Source: CAYPFY01 sp964410105
GTDB lineage: Bacteria > Bacteroidota > Ignavibacteria > UBA10030 > SZUA-254
Direction of reading: 5' to 3'
Assembly: GCA_964410105.1 (NCBI GenBank)
Contig: CAYPFY010000020.1
Coordinates: 1-64,000 of the forward strand
DNA length: 64,000 bases
Of the stretch, positions 35,285 to 44,136 are shown in pieces. The position numbers and the translations under genes were made by a program. Positions within the stretch are counted from its first letter, which is position 1. The number at the start of each line of letters is the position of its first letter. A model generated the notes under the pieces. The model was given only the letters and a program-made list of their open reading frames with translations. It was not told the DNA's origin and did no database searches.

Positions 35285-35962
35285 GTGAAGCGAATACTGA
35301 TAATCGAAGACGACCCGGCGATCCTGATCGGTCTCACCGACAATTTCGGGGACCGTTACGAGGTCCTCTCGTTCCGGAACGGCGAGCGGGGATTCGAGGA
35401 TGCGCGTAGCGGCGCGGCGGATCTCATCATCCTCGACCTGATGCTGCCGGGGATGGGCGGGAGGGAAATCTGCAGGGACCTGAGAAGAAGCGGGATCACG
35501 ACGCCCATCCTGATCCTGACCAGCCGGTCGGAGGAATCGGAGAGGGTGAAGGGTTTTGAACTGGGGGCTGACGATTATGTCACGAAGCCGTTCAGCCTTG
35601 GAGAAGTCAATGCCCGGGTGAAAGCGTTATTGCGTCGCGGCAGCGGGGGCGCGGGGAGTCAGGCTGACTACACGTTCGGGGACATTCGGATAAACTTCCT
35701 GAGATGCGAGGCATGGAGAGGCGGAGAGGCCCTTCATCTGACGGCGAAGGAATTCCGTATTCTGCGGTACTTCATCGGTCACGAGGGAGAAGTTGTCACA
35801 CGGGGAATGCTGCTGGACGACGTCTGGGGGTACGAGAGATTCCCGACGACGCGGACGGTCGATAATTACATCCTCTCTTTGAGAAAAAAGATTGAACGGG
35901 AACCGTCGGAGCCGAAGCACATCGTCACCCTTCATTCGGCGGGGTACAGATTCCTCCGCTGA
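35285..35962 (+). CDS. OmpR/PhoB-family response regulator
   Basis: A 225-residue two-domain regulator: receiver (Asp 9/10, phospho-acceptor Asp 51 in LIILDLMLPG, Thr in ILTSRS, Lys in VTKPF) and a C-terminal winged helix (LTAKEFRILRYFIGHEGEVVTR in part; TVDNYILSLRKKIE; GYRFL). No cognate kinase is adjacent in the same direction; the hybrid kinase at 35967 is convergent and may or may not be its partner. A Pho-box-like repeat lies upstream, so autoregulation and control of the divergent ten-gene operon are plausible inferences. Confidence 0.93.
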   Translation: MKRILIIEDDPAILIGLTDNFGDRYEVLSFRNGERGFEDARSGAADLIILDLMLPGMGGREICRDLRRSGITTPILILTSRSEESERVKGFELGADDYVTKPFSLGEVNARVKALLRRGSGGAGSQADYTFGDIRINFLRCEAWRGGEALHLTAKEFRILRYFIGHEGEVVTRGMLLDDVWGYERFPTTRTVDNYILSLRKKIEREPSEPKHIVTLHSAGYRFLR

Positions 35963-35966
35963 GCGT

Positions 35967-38273
35967 CTATTTTTTCCGGGAATTCTTCTTAAGGACGTCG
36001 GCGACGGTAACGAGGAGCGCCTCGGCCGTATAGGGTTTGGGCAGAAACGCATTCACCTCAAGCTTCTGCTCTTCCGCATTGCGTTCCGGGAGGCCGCTTG
36101 AGGCGACGATCTTCACTTCGGGGTTCAGAGCCCTCATCGTCCGGATCGTGGCGGGGCCATCCATGAAGGGCATCATCATATCGGTGACGACGAGGTCGAT
36201 ATCCCTCTTGAACTCGCGGAAGACGGCGATCGCCTCCGTTCCGTTGAATGCGGTCTTCACCTTATAGCCGTAAAGTTCGAGAGTTGCCCGGGAAATATCG
36301 CAGACGGCTGCCTCGTCGTCGACGACGAACACAAGTTCGCCGTGACCGAGGGGGAGATTTCCGGGATCCCGTTCGCGGGCAAGCTTGGGGTCCGCTTTTG
36401 TGGCCGGGAGATAAACACGGAACTGTGTCCCGTGCTCCGGCTCGCTGTAGACATTGATAAAACCTCCATGCCCCTTGACGATCGACTGCACAGTAGAGAG
36501 CCCGAGGCCTGTTCCCTTCCCGAACGGTTTTGTGGTAAAGAATGGGTCGAAAATATTGTTGATGATTCCTGGGGGGATGCCGACCCCCGTATCGGCGACG
36601 CTGATGACGACATAATCTCCCGGCCTTGCCTCGCGGTGGAGACCGGCATAGTTCTCGTCGATCGTGACATTGTCGGCGCTGACCGTCAGGACGCCGCCGG
36701 TGGCCATGGCATCGCGGCCGTTGAGACAGAGATTCAGAAGGACCTGGTGAAGCTGGGTGGCATCGCCCGAGATGGGCCAGAGATTATTGGGCGTCTTCGT
36801 CCTGAGCTGGATCGATTTCGGAAATGTTTCGCGGATGATCTTGTCCATCTCATTCACCAGGTGTTTCAGCTGGAGCGTCGTGCGTTCCCCGTCGATTCCG
36901 CGGGCGAACATGAGGACCTGCTTGACCATATTGGCGCCCCGGACGGCGCCGGTCTGGAGGCCGGTGAGAAGCACCTGGCTGTCGGAGTCCGGGAATCGTT
37001 TCCTCAGCATGTCGATGGAGAGAAGAATCGGCGCGAGCACGTTATTGAGATCGTGGGCGATGCCTCCGGCGAGGGTGCCCACACTCTCGAGGCGCTGGGA
37101 CCGGAGCACCTGGGCCTGGAATTGCTTTTTCTCGGTGATGTCGGTATTGACGATGAGGACGCTTTTCGGATTCCCGTCGGTATCCCTCATCAGGGTCCAG
37201 CGGCTATCGACGGTGATCTCCCCGCCGTCCTTCACGCAGTGGCGGAGTTCTCCGTTCCACTCGTTCGTCTTCAGCAGGATATCCTTCGCCCTATCGAAGT
37301 CGGAGGCGGAATGGTAGAACAGGGAGGTGACGCGCTGGCCGACGGCTTCTTCCGCGGTCCAGCCGTAGATGCGTTCTGCGCTCTTGTTCCAGAAAATAAT
37401 CTCATCGTCGAGATTGCGGACGATGATGGCATCGGTGGCGACATTCAAGAGTGACGCCTGCTCACGGATTCTTTCCCCGAGAATCTTCCGTTCGGTGATA
37501 TCCTGGAAGGTCACGACGGCGCCGACCGTGACGCCCTCCTTTCTGATGGGGCGGGACCAGTATTCGACCGGAAAACTCGTCCCGTCGGCGCGCCAGAACA
37601 CCTCATCGTCGACATGGGCGCCTTCCCCTCGCCTCCGGCCATCATGCACCGGGCATTCCGATGAAGGATAGGGTGAGCCGTCGGGGCGCGTATGGTGGAA
37701 GAGCTCGTGCATATTCCGTCCGATGAGATCATCGGCGCTCTGGAATCCCAGGGCCCGGATGCAGGCCGGATTGCAGAATGTGCAGCGACCCTCATTGTCG
37801 ACCCCGTAGAGAGCTTCGCCGGTGGAGTCAAGGATGAGCCGGAATTTTTCCTCATTTTCGCGGAGTTCGGCTTCCATGCGGATACGATCGGCGCGTTCGG
37901 CCGACTCGCGCATGGCGCGTCGGACGGCGGGAACGAGCCGCAAAAGCTTTTCTTTCAGAACATAATCGGTGGCGCCGTGGAGGAGGCTATCGATCGCGCG
38001 GTCCTCGCCGATATGTCCGGAAACAAAAATGAAGGGAACGGCGGGCAGCGCTTCCCTGGTCATGGAGAGCGCATCGAGGCCATTGAACGACGGGAGAGAA
38101 TAATCGGAGAGAATGAGATCGGGATCAAAACGTTTCAGCTCGGCGGCGAACGCCTTCCTCGAGTCCACCCGCCGGGAGACGAAGTCGATCCCCGCCTTCG
38201 AGAGTTCCCTCTGAACGAGCTCGGCGTCGGCGGGAACATCCTCGAGCATGAGAATCCTGAGCGAACGGCTCAT
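35967..38273 (-). CDS. Hybrid histidine kinase, REC-PAS-PAS-HisKA-HATPase-REC
   Basis: A 768-residue cytoplasmic kinase. An N-terminal receiver (about 1-125; ILMLEDVPADAEL) is followed by two PAS/PAC units (about 140-265 and 280-400, each ending in DITE(R/K)K), a HisKA domain with the HDLNN variant of the H-box (GGIAHDLNNVLAPIL), a HATPase domain (NLCLNGRDAMATGG, VADTGVGIPP, GKGTGLGLSTV) and a C-terminal receiver (VVTDMMMPFMDG). There are no membrane helices. Its stop region abuts the convergent OmpR gene; its start overlaps a CheY-like gene by four bases. The catalytic half is closely similar to the kinase at 48566, so the two are paralogues. Confidence 0.93.
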   Translation of the reverse strand: MSRSLRILMLEDVPADAELVQRELSKAGIDFVSRRVDSRKAFAAELKRFDPDLILSDYSLPSFNGLDALSMTREALPAVPFIFVSGHIGEDRAIDSLLHGATDYVLKEKLLRLVPAVRRAMRESAERADRIRMEAELRENEEKFRLILDSTGEALYGVDNEGRCTFCNPACIRALGFQSADDLIGRNMHELFHHTRPDGSPYPSSECPVHDGRRRGEGAHVDDEVFWRADGTSFPVEYWSRPIRKEGVTVGAVVTFQDITERKILGERIREQASLLNVATDAIIVRNLDDEIIFWNKSAERIYGWTAEEAVGQRVTSLFYHSASDFDRAKDILLKTNEWNGELRHCVKDGGEITVDSRWTLMRDTDGNPKSVLIVNTDITEKKQFQAQVLRSQRLESVGTLAGGIAHDLNNVLAPILLSIDMLRKRFPDSDSQVLLTGLQTGAVRGANMVKQVLMFARGIDGERTTLQLKHLVNEMDKIIRETFPKSIQLRTKTPNNLWPISGDATQLHQVLLNLCLNGRDAMATGGVLTVSADNVTIDENYAGLHREARPGDYVVISVADTGVGIPPGIINNIFDPFFTTKPFGKGTGLGLSTVQSIVKGHGGFINVYSEPEHGTQFRVYLPATKADPKLARERDPGNLPLGHGELVFVVDDEAAVCDISRATLELYGYKVKTAFNGTEAIAVFREFKRDIDLVVTDMMMPFMDGPATIRTMRALNPEVKIVASSGLPERNAEEQKLEVNAFLPKPYTAEALLVTVADVLKKNSRKK

Positions 38274-38728
38274 CGCCCGATGATCCTCTCATGGCCGGTC
38301 GGGTCCGCGGGGCGGTCCGACTCATGGGTGACAACCATACATTTCAGCCCTGATTGCGAGAGGGCTTTCAGCAATGATTCAAACCGGACCGGTTTGATGA
38401 GAAAACTGTTGACTCCCAATTCGTAGCTTTTCAGGATTTCCGGCTCCTCCCGTGAGGCCGTGAGAATGATGACGGGCATCGTCCGGGTACTCTCGCAGGT
38501 CCGGAGGGTGCGGAGGAGATCGAGGCCGTCGATATTCGGCAGCCTCAGATCGAGCAGGACGATACACCCGGGGGACCCGGCTGACGGCCGTGAGAGAAGG
38601 TAACTGAGCGCCTCGGCACCGTCCTGGATGTGGACGATGCGGTTCGAAAGATTCCGCAGAACCCTGAGAGCCAGCTCCGCGTCGTCCCGATCGTCTTCGA
38701 CGAGCACTATTTCAAGTTCACTTTGCAT
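38270..38728 (-). CDS. CheY-like single-domain response regulator (Rcp1 type)
   Basis: A 152-residue stand-alone receiver: acidic pocket VEDDRDDAEL, phospho-acceptor in VLLDLRLPNIDG (about Asp 61), TASREEPE and SFLIKPV for the Thr and Lys positions. The extended loop after beta-3 (SRPSAGSPGCIVLLDL) is typical of the Rcp1-type regulators that pair with phytochrome-like or hybrid kinases. It is translationally coupled to the hybrid kinase downstream (four-base overlap) and is probably its phosphotransfer partner. Confidence 0.93.
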   Translation of the reverse strand: MQSELEIVLVEDDRDDAELALRVLRNLSNRIVHIQDGAEALSYLLSRPSAGSPGCIVLLDLRLPNIDGLDLLRTLRTCESTRTMPVIILTASREEPEILKSYELGVNSFLIKPVRFESLLKALSQSGLKCMVVTHESDRPADPTGHERIIGR

Positions 38729-39095
38729 GGGGGTTATGGCCGTGGTGGCAAATCACTTTCAGATTGGAACTCACACGCGGAACTGCACGTATGGCGCTGT
38801 CGTCCATGAGACGGAATTGCGGGAGCGCTGTCAAAAACGCAGAAACCAGCGGATACTTCAATTCTGCCGATCTTCATCGGCATTTACTGAAGGGTCCATG
38901 CGGGAAGATATCACGCGCGCCCCTTCATATCCAATCTAACATGAGCCACATCAAATGTCAATTGATTTGGGAGCCTCCCCTATCACCGGGCAATGAGAAT
39001 ATAATTTTAAAAATCGCTGAAACCAAACTCCGGGCATTAATTTTTTTTCACGATCCCCCTTGAGCGCTCTGGGACACGCCTAAAAAAATTTTAAC
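38729..39095. other. Gene-free divergent region
   Basis: No convincing gene in about 370 bases between the CheY-like gene and the outer-membrane protein gene. A 99-codon forward frame here has no family features and a biased, unstructured composition. No strong repeat was found. Confidence 0.4.
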
Positions 39096-39125
39096 TTGCT
39101 TCCCTCGAGGGTCCGCGGTATTTTG
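39096..39125 (+). promoter_or_regulatory. FCB-type promoter for the outer-membrane protein gene
   Basis: TTG (39096-39098), exactly 20 bases, then TATTTTG (39119-39125). A predicted start near 39132 falls inside the inverted repeat that follows. Confidence 0.5.
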
Positions 39126-39128
39126 AGA

Positions 39129-39146
39129 GTGGGAATAATTTCCCAC
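39129..39146. promoter_or_regulatory. Perfect inverted repeat at the predicted transcript start
   Basis: GTGGGAA-TAAT-TTCCCAC is a perfect seven-base inverted repeat just after the promoter and just before the ribosome site (AAGGAAGG). It could be an operator or a stabilising 5' hairpin of the mRNA. Confidence 0.45.
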
Positions 39147-39163
39147 GCGAAAGGAAGGTACAT

Positions 39164-39649
39164 ATGAAAACGACACTGCTGTTGCTGTGTCTCCTCGTGG
39201 CGATCCCAGCCTTCGGGCAGGTCCCGGGGAAGTTCGGTGCCGGGTTCATGTTCGGCGAGCCGACCGGAATCGCATGGAAATACCGGATGAGCCAGATGAA
39301 TGCGGTAGACGGGGCGATAGGATTTTCGCCTTACGACCGGTATCGGCTTCACGTTGACTACCTTTGGCAGAGTTACCCCTTCCACGAGCCGCGGCTCGGT
39401 CTCCATTACGGAGTCGGGGCAGCGATCGGATTCGGGAGAACGTCATACGTCGTTTACAGCGGCAGGTTTGCCTATAGTGTAAGCGACAATAGGGATATTG
39501 ATTTTGCGGCGAGGGTCCCTGTGGGTCTTTTCTACCAGATCCCCAGGTCGCCCGTAGACTTATTTGTCGAAGTCGCCCCTATGTTGATCTTTGCGCCGGC
39601 CGGCGGAATTGGAATTGACGGCGGTTTAGGCGCAAGATTCTACTTCTAG
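39164..39649 (+). CDS. Small outer-membrane beta-barrel protein
   Basis: A 161-residue protein with a clear signal peptide (MKTTLLLLCLLVAIPAFGQ). The rest is made of amphipathic strands with glycine and aromatic residues (GAGFMFGEPTGIAWKYR, YRLHVDYLWQSYPF, LGLHYGVGAAIGFG) and ends in GLGARFYF with C-terminal Phe, the usual signal for outer-membrane barrel insertion. It resembles short OmpA/OmpW-like or DUF3996-type barrels of about eight strands. It stands alone with its own promoter, strong ribosome site and terminator, so it is probably an abundant monocistronic product. Confidence 0.85.
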   Translation: MKTTLLLLCLLVAIPAFGQVPGKFGAGFMFGEPTGIAWKYRMSQMNAVDGAIGFSPYDRYRLHVDYLWQSYPFHEPRLGLHYGVGAAIGFGRTSYVVYSGRFAYSVSDNRDIDFAARVPVGLFYQIPRSPVDLFVEVAPMLIFAPAGGIGIDGGLGARFYF

Positions 39650-39656
39650 GTACGTG

Positions 39657-39720
39657 CCTGCGTTGGTGCAATGTGCGAGAGATTTCGAGGATTTCGGGGG
39701 CGCCAACGCAGGTTTTTTTT
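39657..39720 (+). terminator. Intrinsic terminator with ten-base stem and large loop
   Basis: CCTGCGTTGG (39657-39666) pairs perfectly with CCAACGCAGG (39703-39712) and is followed by eight T. The 36-base loop is much larger than normal. It ends the outer-membrane protein transcript and lies in front of the converging T9SS gene. Confidence 0.75.
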
Positions 39721-39731
39721 ATAAGTAGCGC

Positions 39732-42700
39732 TCACCTCACGACCACCATCTTCAGCGTCCGGGCGAACGAGCTCCCGTCGGTCGTCACGACGGCGGTCAT
39801 GCGGCAGAAATAGATTCCGCTTGACACTGGGTCTCCCCTCCTGCCGGCCCCATCCCAAACTGTCTCGTGCTCTCCCCCGTCAAAAAATTCATTGACGAGC
39901 ACTTTCACTTCCCTCCCCAATAAGTCATAAATGGTGATGGACACCTTGGCCCGCGACTGTAGCGAGAAGGGAATACTCGTCGAGGGATTGAAGGGGTTCG
40001 GGTAATTCTGCCCGAGCGAGAATTTCTCCGGATACGCGCCCCGCGAAACTTTCACAAATAGTTCCTGGGAATTCTTAACAAAAACCTCTTTCCCCTCTCC
40101 GAGCGCCGTCACCCGGGAGCCCGACTTCAGAGACGCATGCAGAGGACGAAAACTCATGGCGGGGGCTGACCATTCAAGAGAAACCGGCGCCGATGTCACC
40201 CTGAGCGCAAAAGTCTTTTCGGAGGCGGATCCCAGTGATTCGAGCATACGTCCGGAGGCAAACCGCGCATCAAAGCTTTCACCGGGCGGCGCGGGGGGCA
40301 GCGAGAAGTCCTGCGAATCCGCCAGAGAATCTGTCACATAGAGACGGCACTCATCGCCTGAGGGATTTTTTATGAGAAGCGAATAGCACCGGTTCAGAAT
40401 TTCAGAAACCTTCAGCCCCGCGGGAGAGGCGTTCAGCACAATTTTTCCGGCATCCTTCATCCTTACCCAGTAACCGCGTAAGGGCCTGAGAGAATCCGCG
40501 ATGGTGTAACCCCGGCTGTAGCCGAAAAAATAGCTCCCGATAATCCCTGCGGGGATGCTCGTGGCGGAGCGGTAGTCGACCGAAGAACTCAGAGAGCCGA
40601 TCAGATTCCAGCCGGCGGAGACGGTGATCGTATCGAGGTTCCGGGAGGTTCCTGTCAGGAGCAATGAATCAATAAGCGGCGAATATTTCAGCCAGAACCC
40701 TGATCCGGGCGAGACCGAGTCGCGCAGCTGGTAGGCGCCATGATCATAGAAGAATGCTGTGCCTGCGGAAGAGGGATACAAATAAGAGATCGCAGACTTG
40801 GCGAGTTTCTGTGGAAGGGAGACCATCTGCCACGATCGCGCGAGCGCGCCTGGGAGATTGGGGCCTTTGGTGACTATCGTAACGCCGATAATGGCCGGAT
40901 TCGTGATTCTTGCCGAGCCTGAGACTTTCATATCCACGGGAGATCCTCCGGGCGGCACCAAGAGCGCCGCTCCGCTGAAATTTTTCACAAAATCTTCCCT
41001 GGACCATGTGATCGTCATCGGGTAGTCACCTCCGGAAAAATATCCGGGCCGGAACGTGAGACGGAAACTATCGGTTTCGGCAGGGGAGAAGAAATCCCGG
41101 ATATCGGTCCAGGAGCCGTAGCCGAACCGGCTGAGGCTTCCGGAGGGATCCTCGAAGCGGGCGTCGAAGACCCCATAGGATTGCGGGGGAATTTCAAACT
41201 CACCTTCCGAGAAGTCGTAGGGTCTGCTCCGGGGATCGGTGCCCCAGATGCCGTAACTGGCCCCCGGGCGGATGCCGAACCAGACGAACCGCTGGTCATT
41301 GAGGGAGTCCGCGTCATTCACGCTCACGGCGATCCGGATCTTCTGAGGCGAAGGGCGGACTCCAAAATCTCTTCCCGGATAAGACTCGCTGTAAGTCTGA
41401 ACATCGCCGGAATACCCGGCGTTAAGGAGCGGGGTGATCTGTTCCCAGCTCTGGGGCAAGGAGAGGGAAACCGTGGAGGGACCGGGGGCCGCGCTGAGCA
41501 GAAAGGCTCCTGTGGAATCGGTCAGCGTGGTGTCGAAATTTGATCCGTCGAATCTTACTGTCAATCCTTTCACGCCCGGTTCGCCGGGATCCCGCGTGCC
41601 GTTTTCATTCCAGTCACGGTAGACCGTGCCGCTTATGGAATTCCAGGGATAAGAGCAAAGAAAATTGTTTCCCGCCGACGAGTCGGCAGGTCCGAGCCTT
41701 ACCGTCAGAATCCTCGGGGACTCAAGCGTCCAGTTAAGGGGCGCCGTAATGGAGAGAGAGTAGGTCCCCGAATCGAGCCCGCTGAGCGAAAAGTTTCCCT
41801 GTGCGTCCGTGACCAGATTCGTCGCCACCCTTCCCGTAATAGAAACTGTCCAGGAGGAGATCCCGCGATCGGTCGGGCTGTAGTGCCCGTCATGGTTCCT
41901 GTCGTCGTAGATCGTACCGACTATCTTGGCGCGGGGTTGGGGCCCGAGCACCATATCCCCAGGGAGGAGGGGTGCAATACGGTACGATGACCCATCGGCG
42001 ACGATCAATCCCCGGAGCGTATCGATGCGTGCGCCGACCGGGGGCACGGCGTACGACGAGGCGGGATTGCGGTGGCTTCGCAGCGTAAACCAGGGGGAGA
42101 GATCGGACGTCGGGAGGGTATTCCCCAGAGCATCGATCAGATTGAGGGTGCCGGCAGAGGCATTCGAGACAGAGTGGACGCTTACATTATGGAGTTCAAC
42201 AATGGCACCTTCGTACTTTTCGCCCCTGCTGTATCTGACCATGCCGAACGTGCCCGTATCAAAATCTGCGATCGACGCCGTAAGGGGAGGCGAGGGAATT
42301 TCGGACGAACCGATTTTTTTCAGGTCATAGAGGCTTAGAGACGTATTGCTGTTCATGTTATTGGTGGGCGTTTCCGTGACGCGGCCCTGGACGAGGACAA
42401 TATCCCCGGGGCGCAGAGACTCGAGGGCGGCGAGGGATGACGGGAGCAGGTACGGTGAGGGGGCCATGATAACCTCGTGCCATGGTGCGGTGGAGCTCCC
42501 GGTATCGCAGGCGATGAGAGTCCACTGTCTGAGCGTTCCCAGCTGCAGGGGCGGAGAGATGCAGCGTGCTTCCAGAAGAACGAACTGATTGTTGAGAGGC
42601 GAGGACTGGTCGCCCCAGGAGTAATAGCCATTGCTGTTCTGGACGCGATCGGCATCCTCGAGGCTCGCCTGTGGCACCTGCTGAACCCAGGCAATAGTTG

Positions 42701-44009
42701 AGGCCGGGTAGTCTGCGGTCGTAAACTTCCAGCTCCCGGAATAGACTGGGTTCAGGCCCGAATTGATCACTTCCCATCCGGCGCGCCAATAGTACGTCGT
42801 GCGGGGCCAGAGATGGGGGACGAAGACCGACGTGTCGCCCAAGCGTCCGTCGGGGAGAGTCCAGGTGTAGGGACGACCATCCGCGCCCGCGAAAGTTGAA
42901 TCCGCTGATAGGAGGATAGTGTAGCGCGTCGGGGTGGTCGGTTGCGGTGGGGGGAGGAATCGGGTGTAGGGATAAAAGCGCCACCTCACCGTACGGCCGA
43001 ATGACTGCGAGTTATTCACCTCGAGAGGAACGGCAACGTCGTCGCTGTCAGGCGAAACCTGGACAGGAAGAGGTGGGGGATAACCGGGCCCCACGGAATT
43101 CAGGATCGTGCCGGGGTATCCGGCGGCCCAGCCCATCCCACCGTCTATCACTGTTGCGCCATAAAGAGTCACATCGGTGGCAAAGACGCTCCAGCTAAGG
43201 CCCGCATCGGTCGACCAGCGGAGAAACTTGTCTCCGACAGCAAGGGCGGTATCCGGGCCATGGCAGGAGACGGCGAGGTATCCGTTATCGGCGCTGGACG
43301 CAGTCCAGGAGAGCCCGAGGTCGGTTGAACGGAGCACATTCTGATCGCCGACGGCGATGGCGATCCCCAGGCTGGAGAATGCGATTGAGTACATGTTTGA
43401 CTGGTTGGTCGCGGGCAGGAGATTCCAGGAATTGCCCCCGTCGGTTGTCCGAAAGGCTGTTCCGGCGCCTCCGACGACGAGGCCGGTGTCGTGGTTGAAG
43501 AAAGAGACAGCGAGGAGCGGCTCAAAGGTTGAGACATGCTTGTCTATCCAGGAGGCTCCTCCATCAGTAGTTTGGAGAATGGTGGAGTAAAAGTCTGGCA
43601 CCGTGCTGTATCCCACGGCGATCCCATGATTCACGTCCGTGAAACAGACGCCGTTTAATAGCGCGTATGTCGGTCTTGTAACCGTCCAGGATAATCCCCC
43701 ATCGGTTGACCGGAATACCATCCCCCCTTCTCCGACGGCTGTCACATGAAGCGAATCGGCGGCAAAGACGCCGTTCAGGGCGCCTGCGGCTCCGGGCAAT
43801 TGACGGGACCAGGTGGACCCTCCGTCGGTGGTGTGGAGTATAAGGCTTTGGTAGCCTCCGTAAGCCCGGCCGACGACGAAACCGTTGTTCCTGCCGGAGA
43901 ACGAAACGGCCTTCAGAAGGTCATTCGAGCCCGTGGGATGGTAAATCCACTGAGCGTTGACGGAATGAACGAACGTGACAAGCAGAAGAGCGCAGAGCCG
44001 TGGACGCAT
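39732..44009 (-). CDS. Giant T9SS cargo protein with YCF48-type repeats and SdrD-like B domains
   Basis: A 1425-residue exported protein. Signal peptide (MRPRLCALLLVTFVHSVNAQ); about seven YCF48/BNR-type repeats to ~residue 310 (HTTDGGSTW, RSTDGGLSW, QTTDGGASW); a fibronectin-like region (YYWRAGWEVINSG); an OB/lamin-tail-like section; two SdrD-type B repeats (VGTIYDDRNHDGHYSPTDRG; ISGTVYRDWNENGTRDPGEPG); two copies of the WN/WQ...GYWV module (SWQMVSLP, GWNLIGSL, GYWVRM); an LPPAPPGESFDARF segment; and a T9SS type A sorting domain (LGQNYPNPFNPSTS, IYDLLGREVKVL, SGIYFCRM). Expected outside the cell or on its surface. The modular build is typical of adhesins or fibre proteins; the ligand is unknown. 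Confidence 0.9.
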   Translation of the reverse strand: MRPRLCALLLVTFVHSVNAQWIYHPTGSNDLLKAVSFSGRNNGFVVGRAYGGYQSLILHTTDGGSTWSRQLPGAAGALNGVFAADSLHVTAVGEGGMVFRSTDGGLSWTVTRPTYALLNGVCFTDVNHGIAVGYSTVPDFYSTILQTTDGGASWIDKHVSTFEPLLAVSFFNHDTGLVVGGAGTAFRTTDGGNSWNLLPATNQSNMYSIAFSSLGIAIAVGDQNVLRSTDLGLSWTASSADNGYLAVSCHGPDTALAVGDKFLRWSTDAGLSWSVFATDVTLYGATVIDGGMGWAAGYPGTILNSVGPGYPPPLPVQVSPDSDDVAVPLEVNNSQSFGRTVRWRFYPYTRFLPPPQPTTPTRYTILLSADSTFAGADGRPYTWTLPDGRLGDTSVFVPHLWPRTTYYWRAGWEVINSGLNPVYSGSWKFTTADYPASTIAWVQQVPQASLEDADRVQNSNGYYSWGDQSSPLNNQFVLLEARCISPPLQLGTLRQWTLIACDTGSSTAPWHEVIMAPSPYLLPSSLAALESLRPGDIVLVQGRVTETPTNNMNSNTSLSLYDLKKIGSSEIPSPPLTASIADFDTGTFGMVRYSRGEKYEGAIVELHNVSVHSVSNASAGTLNLIDALGNTLPTSDLSPWFTLRSHRNPASSYAVPPVGARIDTLRGLIVADGSSYRIAPLLPGDMVLGPQPRAKIVGTIYDDRNHDGHYSPTDRGISSWTVSITGRVATNLVTDAQGNFSLSGLDSGTYSLSITAPLNWTLESPRILTVRLGPADSSAGNNFLCSYPWNSISGTVYRDWNENGTRDPGEPGVKGLTVRFDGSNFDTTLTDSTGAFLLSAAPGPSTVSLSLPQSWEQITPLLNAGYSGDVQTYSESYPGRDFGVRPSPQKIRIAVSVNDADSLNDQRFVWFGIRPGASYGIWGTDPRSRPYDFSEGEFEIPPQSYGVFDARFEDPSGSLSRFGYGSWTDIRDFFSPAETDSFRLTFRPGYFSGGDYPMTITWSREDFVKNFSGAALLVPPGGSPVDMKVSGSARITNPAIIGVTIVTKGPNLPGALARSWQMVSLPQKLAKSAISYLYPSSAGTAFFYDHGAYQLRDSVSPGSGFWLKYSPLIDSLLLTGTSRNLDTITVSAGWNLIGSLSSSVDYRSATSIPAGIIGSYFFGYSRGYTIADSLRPLRGYWVRMKDAGKIVLNASPAGLKVSEILNRCYSLLIKNPSGDECRLYVTDSLADSQDFSLPPAPPGESFDARFASGRMLESLGSASEKTFALRVTSAPVSLEWSAPAMSFRPLHASLKSGSRVTALGEGKEVFVKNSQELFVKVSRGAYPEKFSLGQNYPNPFNPSTSIPFSLQSRAKVSITIYDLLGREVKVLVNEFFDGGEHETVWDGAGRRGDPVSSGIYFCRMTAVVTTDGSSFARTLKMVVVR

Positions 44010-44063
44010 AGAGTGTGGAAGCCGGATAAACTCTCCTGGGACAGGTACGTGAAGTAGGTAGAA

Positions 44064-44094
44064 GAAAGGTAAGAAAACGGCACCGGACTGTCAA
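44064..44094 (-). promoter_or_regulatory. FCB-type promoter for the 1425-residue T9SS gene
   Basis: Reverse strand: TTG (44094-44092), exactly 20 bases, then TACCTTTC (44071-44064), about 55 bases before the start codon. Confidence 0.55.
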
Positions 44095-44136
44095 TGACCA
44101 GTCCGGCCCCCCGGCGGCAAAATGCTTTAGGCCAGG

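Noticed and set aside
38764..39063. 99-codon forward frame before the outer-membrane protein gene
   Set aside because: Composition and pattern look random, without a ribosome site, and it runs up to the promoter region.
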